A stretch of DNA of 10,345 nt from Pseudomonadota bacterium (GTDB lineage Bacteria > Pseudomonadota > Alphaproteobacteria > Acetobacterales > Acetobacteraceae): NCBI GenBank assembly GCA_023390705.1, contig JAEWCI010000167.1, positions 1 to 10,345 on the forward strand, read 5' to 3'. This document shows, piece after piece, positions 1-7,030 of the stretch; position 1 is the stretch's first letter; every line of letters begins with the position of its first letter. The position numbers were made by a program, and so were the translations under genes. Under the pieces are notes generated by a model. The model worked only from the letters and a program-made list of their open reading frames with translations, made no database searches and was not told where the DNA came from.

Positions 1-1224
1 GACCAGCACGTAGTGGAAATGCGCCACGACGAAATAGGTATCGTGCACCTGAAGGTTTATCGGCACCGAGGCCACCATGATGCCGGTCAACCCGCCAATC
101 ACGAACAGCAGGATGAAGCCGCAGGCGAAGAGCATGGGCGTGGCGAAGCGCGGCCGGCCCAGCGCGATGGTGGCGATCCAGCAGAAGATCTGCAGGCCCG
201 AGGGGATCGCGATCATCATCGAGGAGGCCGTGAAGAAGCTCTCCCCCAGTTGCGGCAGGCCGGTGGCGAACATGTGGTGCACCCAGAGCCCGAAGCTGAG
301 GATGCCGGTAGCGACCAGCGAGAGTACCAGCGCCAGGTGCCCGAAGATCGGCCGCTGCACGAAGGTGGGGATGATGGCGGAGACGAAGCCGGTGGCCGGG
401 ATGAAGATGATGTAGACTTCCGGGTGGCCGAAGAACCAGAACAGGTGCTGCCACAGCAGCGCGTCCCCGCCTTCCGCCGGGTTGAAGAAATGCGTGCCGA
501 TCAGCCGGTCCATGATGAGCATGGAACTGGCCAGCATCACCGCCGGCATGGCGAACACCACGGTGAAGGCGGTGACCAACTGGCCCCAGACGAAGACCGG
601 AATGCGGTCCAGCGTCATGCCTGGCGCGCGCAGCTTCAGCACGGTGACGATGATCTCGACCGAGACGGCGAGTGCGGCGACCTCGGTGAAGGTGATCATC
701 TGCGCCCAGAAATCCACCCGCTTGCCCGGCGAGAATTCCGGTCCCGAGAGCGGCACATAGGCGAACCAGCCGGCATCGGCGCCGATGCCGAGCGCGAAGC
801 CGATCCACAGCATCAGGCCGCCGAACAGATAGACCCAGTAGGAGAAGGCATTCAGCCGCGGGAAGGCGATGTTGCGCGTGCCCACCATCAGCGGCACCAG
901 GTAGATGGCGAAGGCCTCCATCACCGGCACGGCGAAGAGGAACATCATCGTCGTGCCGTGCATGGTGAAGAGCTGGTTGTAGAGGTCCGGCCCGATCAGC
1001 CCGTTCTCCGACCGCGCCAGCTGCACCCGCATCGCCACCGCCGCCAGGCCGGCGAGGCCGAGGAAGAAGAAGGCGGTGGCGATGTAGCGCCGGCCCACCA
1101 CCTTGTGGTCCACCGTGCTCAGCACGCCCAGCAGCCCGCGCGGTGGCGCCCAGACGCGGCCGAGGCGTTCGGCCAGTGCCGCAGGGTCCAGCGCGCCGTC
1201 GCGCGGTGGGGCGGCACCGCTCAC
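1..1224 (-). CDS. ctaD: Heme-copper (cytochrome c) oxidase subunit I, 3' end outside window
   Basis: Catalytic membrane subunit of an aa3/caa3-like terminal oxidase, which reduces O2 at a heme-CuB centre. The window holds the first 408 residues; the rest runs off the left edge. All metal ligands expected in this part are visible: His89 (low-spin heme, MHGT), His267 with Glu269 and Tyr271 (HPEVY, CuB ligand and cross-linked Tyr), His316-His317 (HHMF, CuB) and His402/His404 (HFHYVL, high- and low-spin hemes). The GTG start at 1224 forms a GTGA overlap with the stop of the subunit II gene; no better start lies upstream and residues 35-41 (LSTVDHK) match the usual start of the family domain. Proton-channel positions are unusual: Ile107, Asn118 and Gln345 stand where type-A enzymes usually have Asn, Asp and Lys, although Asn125 is kept. 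It may belong to the alternative CoxMNOP-type group, which I cannot confirm. Subunit III is expected just outside the window. Confidence 0.96.
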   Translation of the reverse strand, partial: MSGAAPPRDGALDPAALAERLGRVWAPPRGLLGVLSTVDHKVVGRRYIATAFFFLGLAGLAAVAMRVQLARSENGLIGPDLYNQLFTMHGTTMMFLFAVPVMEAFAIYLVPLMVGTRNIAFPRLNAFSYWVYLFGGLMLWIGFALGIGADAGWFAYVPLSGPEFSPGKRVDFWAQMITFTEVAALAVSVEIIVTVLKLRAPGMTLDRIPVFVWGQLVTAFTVVFAMPAVMLASSMLIMDRLIGTHFFNPAEGGDALLWQHLFWFFGHPEVYIIFIPATGFVSAIIPTFVQRPIFGHLALVLSLVATGILSFGLWVHHMFATGLPQLGESFFTASSMMIAIPSGLQIFCWIATIALGRPRFATPMLFACGFILLFVIGGLTGIMVASVPINLQVHDTYFVVAHFHYVLV

Positions 1225-2225
1225 CGCAGCCCCTCCAGATAGCTCAGCAGCGCCTGGAAATCCTCGGGCGGCAGCTTGATCTGCGGCATGTTGGCCCCCG
1301 GCTTGATGGCCTGCGGATCGGTGATCCAGGCGGCCAGCGTGCCGCGCGTCAGGGGCAGGGTGCCGGCGGCCAGGGTGCTGCGGCTGGCCAGATGCGTCAG
1401 ATCGGGTGCGACGCTGCCGCCGGCCAGCGTGCCGCGGACACGGTGGCACATCACGCAGGGGCCGGTCAGCAGCACCTGCAGGCCGCGCTGGCGCGTTTCG
1501 TCCTGCGGCGGGTCCGCCGGCTTCAGTTGCGCCTCGCGCCAGGCCTCGAATTCCTCCGCCGGCCGGGCCCGGATCAGCAGCGCCATATGCGCATGCTGCG
1601 CCCCGCAGAATTCGGCACACTGGCCGCGGTATTCGCCTGGCGCATCGGCACGGAAATGGATGTCCGTGGTATGGCCGGTGATCAGGTCCCGCTTGCCGAA
1701 CAGGTTCGGCACCCAGAGGCTGTGGATCACATCGGTGGATTGCAGCTTCAGCCGGATCGGCCGGCCGACCGGGATGACGATCTCATTCGCCGTGCCCAGA
1801 ACCCGGTGCGGCGAGGGGTCCTCATAGGTCACTTCCCACCACCACTGGTGCCCGGTGACGCGGATGGTGAGCGCCTCGGTGCCCTGCATCGCCGCGAGGC
1901 CGCGCCCGGTGAGATAGCTGGCGATGGTGAGGACGACCAGGATCGCCGCCGTCAGCACGGCGAGTCCGGTGACGATGCGCTCGCCGCGCTTCTCGGCCCG
2001 TTCGTCGAGGGCCAGCGGCGGGCCGGGCAGGCTGGTGCGCCGGTGCCACAGCGCCAGTGCCAGGCCCAGCACCACCAGCAGCCAGACAACCGCCGACACG
2101 GCAAGGAAGAGCTGGAACAGGCCGAAGCTCCGCTCCGCCTGCGGTCCGTGCGGCGCCAAGGCGGATTGCCAGCCATCGCAACCTGCCAGCGCCATCAGCG
2201 GCAGCAGGGCGACGGCGCGCCTCAT
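1221..2225 (-). CDS. ctaC: Cytochrome c oxidase subunit II with fused C-terminal cytochrome c domain (caa3 type), lipoprotein
   Basis: Electron-entry subunit of the terminal oxidase, 334 residues, facing the periplasm. A lipobox (LAGC, Cys16) ends the signal sequence. Two membrane helices follow at about 36-60 and 85-103, then GHQWWWEVTY (125-134) opening the cupredoxin domain. The CuA site is complete: His168, Cys203, Glu205, Cys207, His211 and Met214 (CAEFCGAQHAHM). After the cupredoxin domain comes a class I cytochrome c domain with the heme motif CVMCH (257-261) and a likely axial Met313 (NMP). Such a fusion is typical of caa3 oxidases and of CoxM-like subunits, and lets the complex take electrons through its own heme c. 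The ATG at 2225 overlaps the upstream cytochrome c stop as ATGA, and the gene's own stop overlaps the subunit I start, so subunits II and I are probably translationally coupled. Confidence 0.96.
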   Translation of the reverse strand: MRRAVALLPLMALAGCDGWQSALAPHGPQAERSFGLFQLFLAVSAVVWLLVVLGLALALWHRRTSLPGPPLALDERAEKRGERIVTGLAVLTAAILVVLTIASYLTGRGLAAMQGTEALTIRVTGHQWWWEVTYEDPSPHRVLGTANEIVIPVGRPIRLKLQSTDVIHSLWVPNLFGKRDLITGHTTDIHFRADAPGEYRGQCAEFCGAQHAHMALLIRARPAEEFEAWREAQLKPADPPQDETRQRGLQVLLTGPCVMCHRVRGTLAGGSVAPDLTHLASRSTLAAGTLPLTRGTLAAWITDPQAIKPGANMPQIKLPPEDFQALLSYLEGLR

Positions 2226-2773
2226 TGCGGCCGCCGCGCGCTTTCCGGCACGCTGCCGGAGCCTGGCTGCACCCGCGGCATGCGGTTTTCCGGCGGACGC
2301 ACGGCCATGCCGTCCTCCCGGCCAGGGGCGATGTCCTGCCGCACCATCCGGCTCATTGAGCGCACATAGGCGGCGAGCTGCCAGACCTGCTCATCCGGGA
2401 TGCGGCCACGGAAGCTGGGCATTCCGTTGGGGCGGCCCTGCATGATGGTGGCGGCGATCTGCTGGATTTCGCCGCCATAGATCCATTTGTCGTCCATCAA
2501 CGCCGGCCCCATGCCGCCACCGCCATGGGCGTGGCAACCGACGCAGTTGAACCAACTGAAGAGCCGCTTGCCCTCGCTCACGTGCCAGGCGCTGCGCTCG
2601 TAGTGCTCCCCCATGCGGCTGGAGGGGGCCGAGGCCTCCGCGCCGGGCTGCAGGCTCGACATGGTAACGGCATCGGGCTGCTCGGTGGCGGCCTGCTCGG
2701 GGCGCGGTTCGCGCTTCTCGCGCTCGCAGGCCGGCAGGAGCAGCAGTGCCGCAAGCAAGGCTGTGCGGATCAT
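2222..2773 (-). CDS. Lipoprotein class I cytochrome c, candidate electron acceptor of XoxF
   Basis: Small c-type cytochrome of 183 residues, probably anchored at the outer face of the cytoplasmic membrane. The N-terminus is a lipoprotein signal with lipobox LPAC (Cys16), followed by a charged linker to about residue 60. The heme motif CVGCH is at 77-81, a glycine-rich HGGGGMGP loop follows, and Met118 in GMPSF is the likely sixth ligand. After the last heme-domain helix (about 127-141) comes a tail of some 40 residues rich in Pro, Arg and Glu, with no domain I recognise. Its place between xoxJ and the oxidase subunit II gene, with ATGA overlaps at both ends, suggests that it carries electrons from the methanol dehydrogenase to the oxidase. 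It could be the XoxG equivalent, or an oxidase-associated cytochrome independent of XoxF; sequence alone does not decide. Confidence 0.93.
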   Translation of the reverse strand: MIRTALLAALLLLPACEREKREPRPEQAATEQPDAVTMSSLQPGAEASAPSSRMGEHYERSAWHVSEGKRLFSWFNCVGCHAHGGGGMGPALMDDKWIYGGEIQQIAATIMQGRPNGMPSFRGRIPDEQVWQLAAYVRSMSRMVRQDIAPGREDGMAVRPPENRMPRVQPGSGSVPESARRPQ

Positions 2774-3591
2774 GGCAGTGCATCCGGGCGACGAATGGCG
2801 GTGTCCAGCCGCGGCACGCCGTATTCGGCAAGAATGGCGTCCACCTCGGCGCGGCGCCGCCCCAATGCCGCGTCCAGCGCCCGGGCCAGGGCCTCGTCCT
2901 CACGCCGCACGCCCATGGAGATGTCGAACACCATCGGCAATACCGGGCCGTCGATCCGAGGCAATACCGGCGTCAGCACCAGGGGCAGGGTGGCACGCCG
3001 CGCATACCAGCCCGCCAGCGGCCCCCAGACCGCGGCGATGTCCACCTCGCCCGCCACCACCGCGTCCAGGATGCGGGCCGGCGGGTTGGGCCGGCTGTAG
3101 TCACCATAGACCGTGAAGCCGCGCAGGTTGCGGGCCATGCCACGGCGCGCCAGGGCATGCGCGGGCGGCGTGTTGGCGCCGTCATCGCCGATCAGTTGCA
3201 CGCCGATCGTCAATTCCCGCAGCACCGGGTCGTTCAGGGTGCGTGGCCGCAACCCGCGCGATTCCAGCGCCACGAAGACATAGCCGGACCGGTAATAGGG
3301 CGCGGTGGTGCGCAGCATCTCCATATTGGCGGGGGTGCCTGGGATCACGTCGCACAGCCCGGCCTTCAAGGTCTCGCGGATGAAGCCGCGGCGCTGGGCA
3401 TGCCAGGCGTAGACAGGCTCGGCACCCATATCCTCCGCCAGCAGCGCCATGATGCGGTTCTCGAACCCTTCCCGTGCCGCGTTGGAGAAGGGGAGGTTGT
3501 TCGGGTCGGCGCAGACGCGCAACTCCCCTGCCGCCGCAGGCGCGGCCAGCAGCAGCAGGACGGCCAGCGCATTACGGCAGGCGGAAGACAT
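2770..3591 (-). CDS. xoxJ: XoxJ/MxaJ-like periplasmic binding protein of a PQQ methanol dehydrogenase
   Basis: Periplasmic solute-binding-fold protein of 273 residues, in the family found beside quinoprotein dehydrogenases (MxaJ, XoxJ). It has a clear Sec signal peptide (about 1-21, ending APAAA) and then the family hallmark RVCADPNNLPFSN (25-37) and EGFENRI (41-47). Other recognisable parts are GLCDVIPG (78-85) and GEVDIAAVWGP (181-191). XoxJ is thought to help activate or assemble XoxF rather than to serve transport; its exact role is unsettled. The ATG at 3591 lies 20 bases inside the end of xoxF and has a GGGCGGGA Shine-Dalgarno-like stretch a few bases upstream. The reading frame stays open much further upstream, but that part would run through xoxF and precede the signal peptide, so I reject it. 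The stop overlaps the next start as ATGA. Confidence 0.93.
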   Translation of the reverse strand: MSSACRNALAVLLLLAAPAAAGELRVCADPNNLPFSNAAREGFENRIMALLAEDMGAEPVYAWHAQRRGFIRETLKAGLCDVIPGTPANMEMLRTTAPYYRSGYVFVALESRGLRPRTLNDPVLRELTIGVQLIGDDGANTPPAHALARRGMARNLRGFTVYGDYSRPNPPARILDAVVAGEVDIAAVWGPLAGWYARRATLPLVLTPVLPRIDGPVLPMVFDISMGVRREDEALARALDAALGRRRAEVDAILAEYGVPRLDTAIRRPDALP

Positions 3592-5389
3592 AGAGCGTCC
3601 CGCCCGCCGTGGTGTGCTGCGGAAGGTCCCGCATGGCGTTGACGAAGCCGAGCGCGCCCGAGCCGTCGCGCGGGTCGAGCCCTCCTGCGACGATGGCACC
3701 CGCCCAGCCGCCGACGCCGGACAGCACCGCGACATACTGGCGCCCGTCCGGGCCGCGGAAGGTGGTGGGCTGGCCGATGATGCCGCTATCGGTCTTGAAC
3801 TGCCACAGCAGTTCGCCCGTGCGCGCATCCAGCGCCTTGAACCAGCCTTCCATGGTTCCATAGAAAACGAGGTCGCCGGCGGTGGCCAGGGTGCCGCTCC
3901 AGACCGGAAAATTCTCGCGGATGGTCCAGACCTCGTGGCCCTCGCGGATATCCCAGGCCGAATATTCGCCGCGATGCCCGCCGGGCCCGGCATACATGCG
4001 CACATTGGCACCGACATAGGGCGTGCCGGCGATGTAGTTCGCCTCAACGCCCTCGAAATCCATGCACAGGTTATTGTGCGGCAGGTAGAGGAAGCCGGTG
4101 CGCGGCGAGAAGGCCGAGGGATTCCAGTCCTTGGCGCCCGGCGCGTTCGGGCAGATGTTGCGCACCACCCGTCCGGTCCGCGGTTCCCTCCCCGGGATGA
4201 GCTGCAGCTCGCCGGTGCTGAGATCGACGCCGGTGCTCAGGGTGTTGTGGTGGAAGGGCGCGGCCGAGAGCACCTCGCCGGTCTCGCGGTCCATGACATA
4301 GACATAGCCATTGCGTTCGGGGTGGACCAGCACGCGGCGTTGCCTGCCCTGCCACTCCATGTCGAGCAGGATGCTCTCGTTGATGCCGTCATGGTCCCAG
4401 AGGTCGTGCGGGCTCCACTGGTAGAACCAGCGCGCCTGGCCGGTATCGGCGTCGCGGGCGAAGATACCGGTGGTGAAATGGTTGGTGCCGGGCCGGGCAT
4501 CGGGATTCCAGGGGCCGGGATTGCCGGTGCCGTAGTAGATCAGATTCAGGTCCGGGTCGTAGGAAACCCAGCCCCAGACCGTGCCGCCGCCCTGTTCCCA
4601 GGCATTCGGCGGCCAGCTTGTCACGCCCAGGTCGGTGCCGCGGTCGCGCGCGTAGAAGGCGCGGTAGCCGGGGCCGATCAGCACGTCCCGGTCCGGCCCG
4701 GTGCTGTAGGCCTTCCAGACGACCTGGCCGTCATTCACGTCGAGCGCGGCGATCCAGCCGCGCACGCCAAGCTCACCGCCGGAATTGCCGACAATGACCT
4801 TGTCCCGCACCACCAGCGGCGCCATCGTCATGGTCTCGCCCAGGTTGATGTTGCCCATCGGCCTGCGCCATGCCTCGCGCCCGGTGGCGGCATCCACGGC
4901 GATCACCTGGCCGTCCAGGGTATTGAAGAAGACCCGGCCATTGGCGAAGGTGGGGCCGCGGTTCACCGTGTCGCAGCAGGCCACGCCCTGCGCGGCGGCG
5001 GCCGGCCGTGGCTCGTATTTCCAGCGCATGGGCGCGCCGGGCCTGGAGAGGTCGAGCGCGTAGAGGATGTTGGGATAGGGCGTCACCAGATAGAGCGTAT
5101 CGCCCACCACGATCGGCGCGGATTCCTGGCCGCGGTTCACGCCGGTGGAGAAGGTAAAGGCTACCTGCAGGCGGCCGACATTGCCGGCATTGATCTCGTC
5201 CAGGCCGCTGTAGCGTGTATTGGCGTGGTCGCGCGCGGGCATCGGCCATTGCCCATCCTCGGGTGGTGAGGCGCTGGCTGGCGGAGCGATGCCGGCGGAA
5301 CCGTGCTGTGGCGCCTGCGCCGCCGAGGGGAGCGCGAGAAGCAGGGCCAGCAGCGGCGCGATCAATCGAAGAATAGGCACGCATGGCAC
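3572..5389 (-). CDS. xoxF: Lanthanide-type PQQ-dependent methanol dehydrogenase XoxF
   Basis: Periplasmic quinoprotein that oxidises methanol (and perhaps other primary alcohols) to aldehyde and passes electrons to a cytochrome c. It has 605 residues, the normal size for an eight-bladed MDH-type propeller, with a Sec signal peptide (about 1-26, ending SAAQA). Visible active-site features are the vicinal Cys138-Cys139 pair, Glu206 in GELGVRG, Asn290 in GTGNPGPWN, and Asp332-His-Asp334 in HDLWDHDGINE. The first Asp is the catalytic base; the second, two residues on, is the extra acidic ligand that marks lanthanide-dependent XoxF and is Ala in calcium-dependent MxaF. No mxaI gene is present nearby. 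There is no in-frame ATG: the start is GTG 5389 or GTG 5380. The latter has GGGGTG at good spacing, and both leave the signal peptide intact. An ATG at 5384 is out of frame. The XoxF clade (1 to 5) cannot be assigned by eye. Confidence 0.95.
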   Translation of the reverse strand: MPCVPILRLIAPLLALLLALPSAAQAPQHGSAGIAPPASASPPEDGQWPMPARDHANTRYSGLDEINAGNVGRLQVAFTFSTGVNRGQESAPIVVGDTLYLVTPYPNILYALDLSRPGAPMRWKYEPRPAAAAQGVACCDTVNRGPTFANGRVFFNTLDGQVIAVDAATGREAWRRPMGNINLGETMTMAPLVVRDKVIVGNSGGELGVRGWIAALDVNDGQVVWKAYSTGPDRDVLIGPGYRAFYARDRGTDLGVTSWPPNAWEQGGGTVWGWVSYDPDLNLIYYGTGNPGPWNPDARPGTNHFTTGIFARDADTGQARWFYQWSPHDLWDHDGINESILLDMEWQGRQRRVLVHPERNGYVYVMDRETGEVLSAAPFHHNTLSTGVDLSTGELQLIPGREPRTGRVVRNICPNAPGAKDWNPSAFSPRTGFLYLPHNNLCMDFEGVEANYIAGTPYVGANVRMYAGPGGHRGEYSAWDIREGHEVWTIRENFPVWSGTLATAGDLVFYGTMEGWFKALDARTGELLWQFKTDSGIIGQPTTFRGPDGRQYVAVLSGVGGWAGAIVAGGLDPRDGSGALGFVNAMRDLPQHTTAGGTLYVFRLP

Positions 5390-5444
5390 CCCGGAACGCT
5401 GCCTGCCTCAAAGCCTGATCCTTGTTCCCGTTCCCGCGCGCGCT
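5390..5444 (-). other. 55-bp gap upstream of xoxF
   Basis: This is the only non-coding break between the ABC module and the oxidase genes; all the other junctions there overlap. It has a tandem TTCCCG pair (plus strand 5425-5436) and a 6-bp inverted pair GGAACG/CGTTCC (5393-5398 and 5429-5434). There is no convincing -35/-10 pair, nor a hairpin with a U tract. It may simply be a spacer, or an internal regulatory point for xoxF. Confidence 0.4.
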
Positions 5445-6314
5445 TCACGCCTCGGTGCGCCGGGCCCAGAGGCCGCGGCCAGGGTCGAAGGCCAGCGCGG
5501 CAAGCGCCAGGCACAGCGCGAAACACGCGCCCACCACCAGCAGCGCGACCGGCTCCAGTTGCAGGTAGAGCGCGAAGCGGACCAGCTCGACCGCGTGGCT
5601 GAAGGGGTTGGCCTGCGCAACCAGGGAGAGCAGCAGGCTCGCCTCCTCCAGCCGCCACAGCGGGTAAAGCGCGGTGGAGGCGAAGAAGAGCGGGAAGATG
5701 ACGAAGTTCATGACCCCGGCGAAGTTCTCCAATTGCCGCACCAGCGAGGCGACCAGCAGACCCAGGGCGCCGAGCATGGCTCCGGCCAGCGTGATGGCCG
5801 GCAGCGCCGCGAGATAGCCCAGGGCCGGCGGCCGCACGCCCCAGAACCGCGCCAGCAGCAGGAAGGCATAGGCCAGCGGCACCGCCAGCAGCACATTGGC
5901 CACCAGCCGCATGGCCAGCAGCGCCCAGCGCGGCAGTGGCGCGGTCAGCAGCACCCGCATCGAGCCGGTTTCGCGGTCGTACACCATCGAAAGTGCGGCC
6001 TGCATGCCGTGGAACAGCAGCACCAGGCCGACCAGGCCGGGCACGATGTAGGTTTCGTACAGCACATAGGTGCGATAGGGCGGCATGACGGAAAGCCCCA
6101 GCACCGAGCGGAAGCCGGCGGCGAAGATCGCCAGCCAGACCAGCGGCCGCACCAGCGCCGCCAGGAAGCGCGCGCGCTGGCCGAGGAAGCGCCGCAGCTC
6201 CCGGGCCAGGATGCCGGCGAAGGCCCGCCACCAATGCAGGACGCCGCCACTTGCATCCCGGCCGCGATGCAGACCTTCAGGCCCGGCGGCCCTTCGGTCA
6301 GCGGGGCCGATCAT
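5445..6314 (-). CDS. ABC-2 type transporter permease, PQQ-alcohol-dehydrogenase-associated
   Basis: Membrane subunit of an ABC transporter, 289 residues from the ATG at 6314, which overlaps the ATPase stop as ATGA. After a hydrophilic N-terminus of about 30 residues comes an amphipathic AFAGILARELRRFLGQ segment and then about six hydrophobic helices, the layout of ABC-2 (export-type) permeases. Typical family stretches include ALVRPLVWLAIFAAGFR in the first helix, DRETGSMRVLLTAPLPR in a cytoplasmic loop and NFVIFPLFFASTALYPLW, which matches the conserved late loop/helix. It pairs with the ATPase encoded just upstream. Permeases of this kind recur next to PQQ-dependent alcohol dehydrogenases, but the substrate is unknown. 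The frame stays open for 17 codons upstream of 6314; the overlap geometry favours the start given. A CTG-initiated shorter form cannot be excluded. Confidence 0.88.
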   Translation of the reverse strand: MIGPADRRAAGPEGLHRGRDASGGVLHWWRAFAGILARELRRFLGQRARFLAALVRPLVWLAIFAAGFRSVLGLSVMPPYRTYVLYETYIVPGLVGLVLLFHGMQAALSMVYDRETGSMRVLLTAPLPRWALLAMRLVANVLLAVPLAYAFLLLARFWGVRPPALGYLAALPAITLAGAMLGALGLLVASLVRQLENFAGVMNFVIFPLFFASTALYPLWRLEEASLLLSLVAQANPFSHAVELVRFALYLQLEPVALLVVGACFALCLALAALAFDPGRGLWARRTEA

Positions 6315-7030
6315 GCCCTGGTCAGCCGGGCAAAGCCGGCCGCCAGGCCGGCCTCCATGCCGCACAGCGCACTCGCCGGGCCGGCATGGCGGATCTGGCC
6401 GCGATGCAGCACCACCAGCAGGTCCTCCTTCTCCACCTCATCCAGCAGATGCGTTGCCCAGAGCGCCGTCAGCCCCTGTTCCCGGCACAGATGCCGGACA
6501 TGCGCCAGGATGGCCTGGCGGCTCGGCACATCCAGGCCCACCGTGGGCTCGTCCAGCAACAGCAGGCGCGGGTGGTGCAGCAGGGCGCGGGCAAGTTCGG
6601 TCCGCCGGCGCTCCCCGCCCGAAAGGGTGCGGACCGGCCGGTCCAGGCTTGCGGTCAGGCCGGCGCGCTCCAGCTCCTCCGCCGCGCGGCGGTCGCATGC
6701 GGTATGGCTGAGCCCGTGCAGCGCGCCGTGGTAGCGCAGCGCCTGGCGCACCGTCAGCTCCGGGTCCAGGGTCGGCGCCTGGAACACCACCCCCATTGCC
6801 GCCAGCGCGGCGAGTGGCGCTGCCTCCATGGAGTTGCCCAGCACCTGCACGCTTCCGGCATGGGCGCGGTAGAGTCGGGTGATGACCGAGAAGAGCGTGG
6901 TCTTGCCCGCGCCGTTCAGCCCCAGCAGCACCGCGAAGGCGCCCTGAGGCACGGTGAAGGAAACCTCCCGCAATGCTGGGCGGCCGGCGAAGGCATGGCT
7001 GATTCCCTGGACGGCGAGGGCCGGTGTCAT
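6311..7030 (-). CDS. ABC transporter ATP-binding protein, PQQ-alcohol-dehydrogenase-associated
   Basis: Cytoplasmic ATPase of 239 residues that powers the adjacent ABC-2 permease. All nucleotide-binding motifs are intact: Walker A GLNGAGKTT (37-45), Q-loop Gln84 (VVFQAPTL), signature LSGGE (136-140), Walker B LLLLDE (156-161) with the catalytic Glu, and switch His194 (ATH). The LSGGERRRTELARALLHHPRL region and the export-type permease partner place it with the CcmA/drug-export-like ATPases. The ATG at 7030 overlaps the stop of the beta-propeller gene as ATGA and the stop overlaps the permease start in the same way, so the module is probably made in fixed proportion. I recognise the family as the one described with PQQ-dependent alcohol oxidation clusters; the cargo has not been established. 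Confidence 0.92.
   Translation of the reverse strand: MTPALAVQGISHAFAGRPALREVSFTVPQGAFAVLLGLNGAGKTTLFSVITRLYRAHAGSVQVLGNSMEAAPLAALAAMGVVFQAPTLDPELTVRQALRYHGALHGLSHTACDRRAAEELERAGLTASLDRPVRTLSGGERRRTELARALLHHPRLLLLDEPTVGLDVPSRQAILAHVRHLCREQGLTALWATHLLDEVEKEDLLVVLHRGQIRHAGPASALCGMEAGLAAGFARLTRA

Noticed and set aside
13..2369. Two plus-strand frames of about 400 codons opposite the oxidase genes
   Set aside because: They run against the clearly identified subunit I and II genes, are rich in His, Arg, Gln and Glu, and have no recognisable motif.
2770..4047. Longer xoxJ starting near 4047
   Set aside because: The extra 152 residues are a shadow frame of xoxF; the signal peptide begins at the ATG at 3591.
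3449..5269. Long open frame of about 600 codons on the plus strand opposite xoxF and xoxJ
   Set aside because: It is antisense to a strongly supported xoxF, has low-complexity Ala/Gly/His/Arg composition and no domain; long antisense frames are expected in GC-rich DNA.
5391..5436. Inverted pair GGAACG/CGTTCC and tandem TTCCCG upstream of xoxF as an operator or terminator
   Set aside because: Six-base arms 30 bases apart are weak evidence in GC-rich sequence and no U tract follows; noted only in the gap description.
5220..6734. Plus-strand frame of about 500 codons opposite the ABC genes
   Set aside because: It is a shadow of the permease and ATPase genes, which carry complete family motifs on the minus strand.
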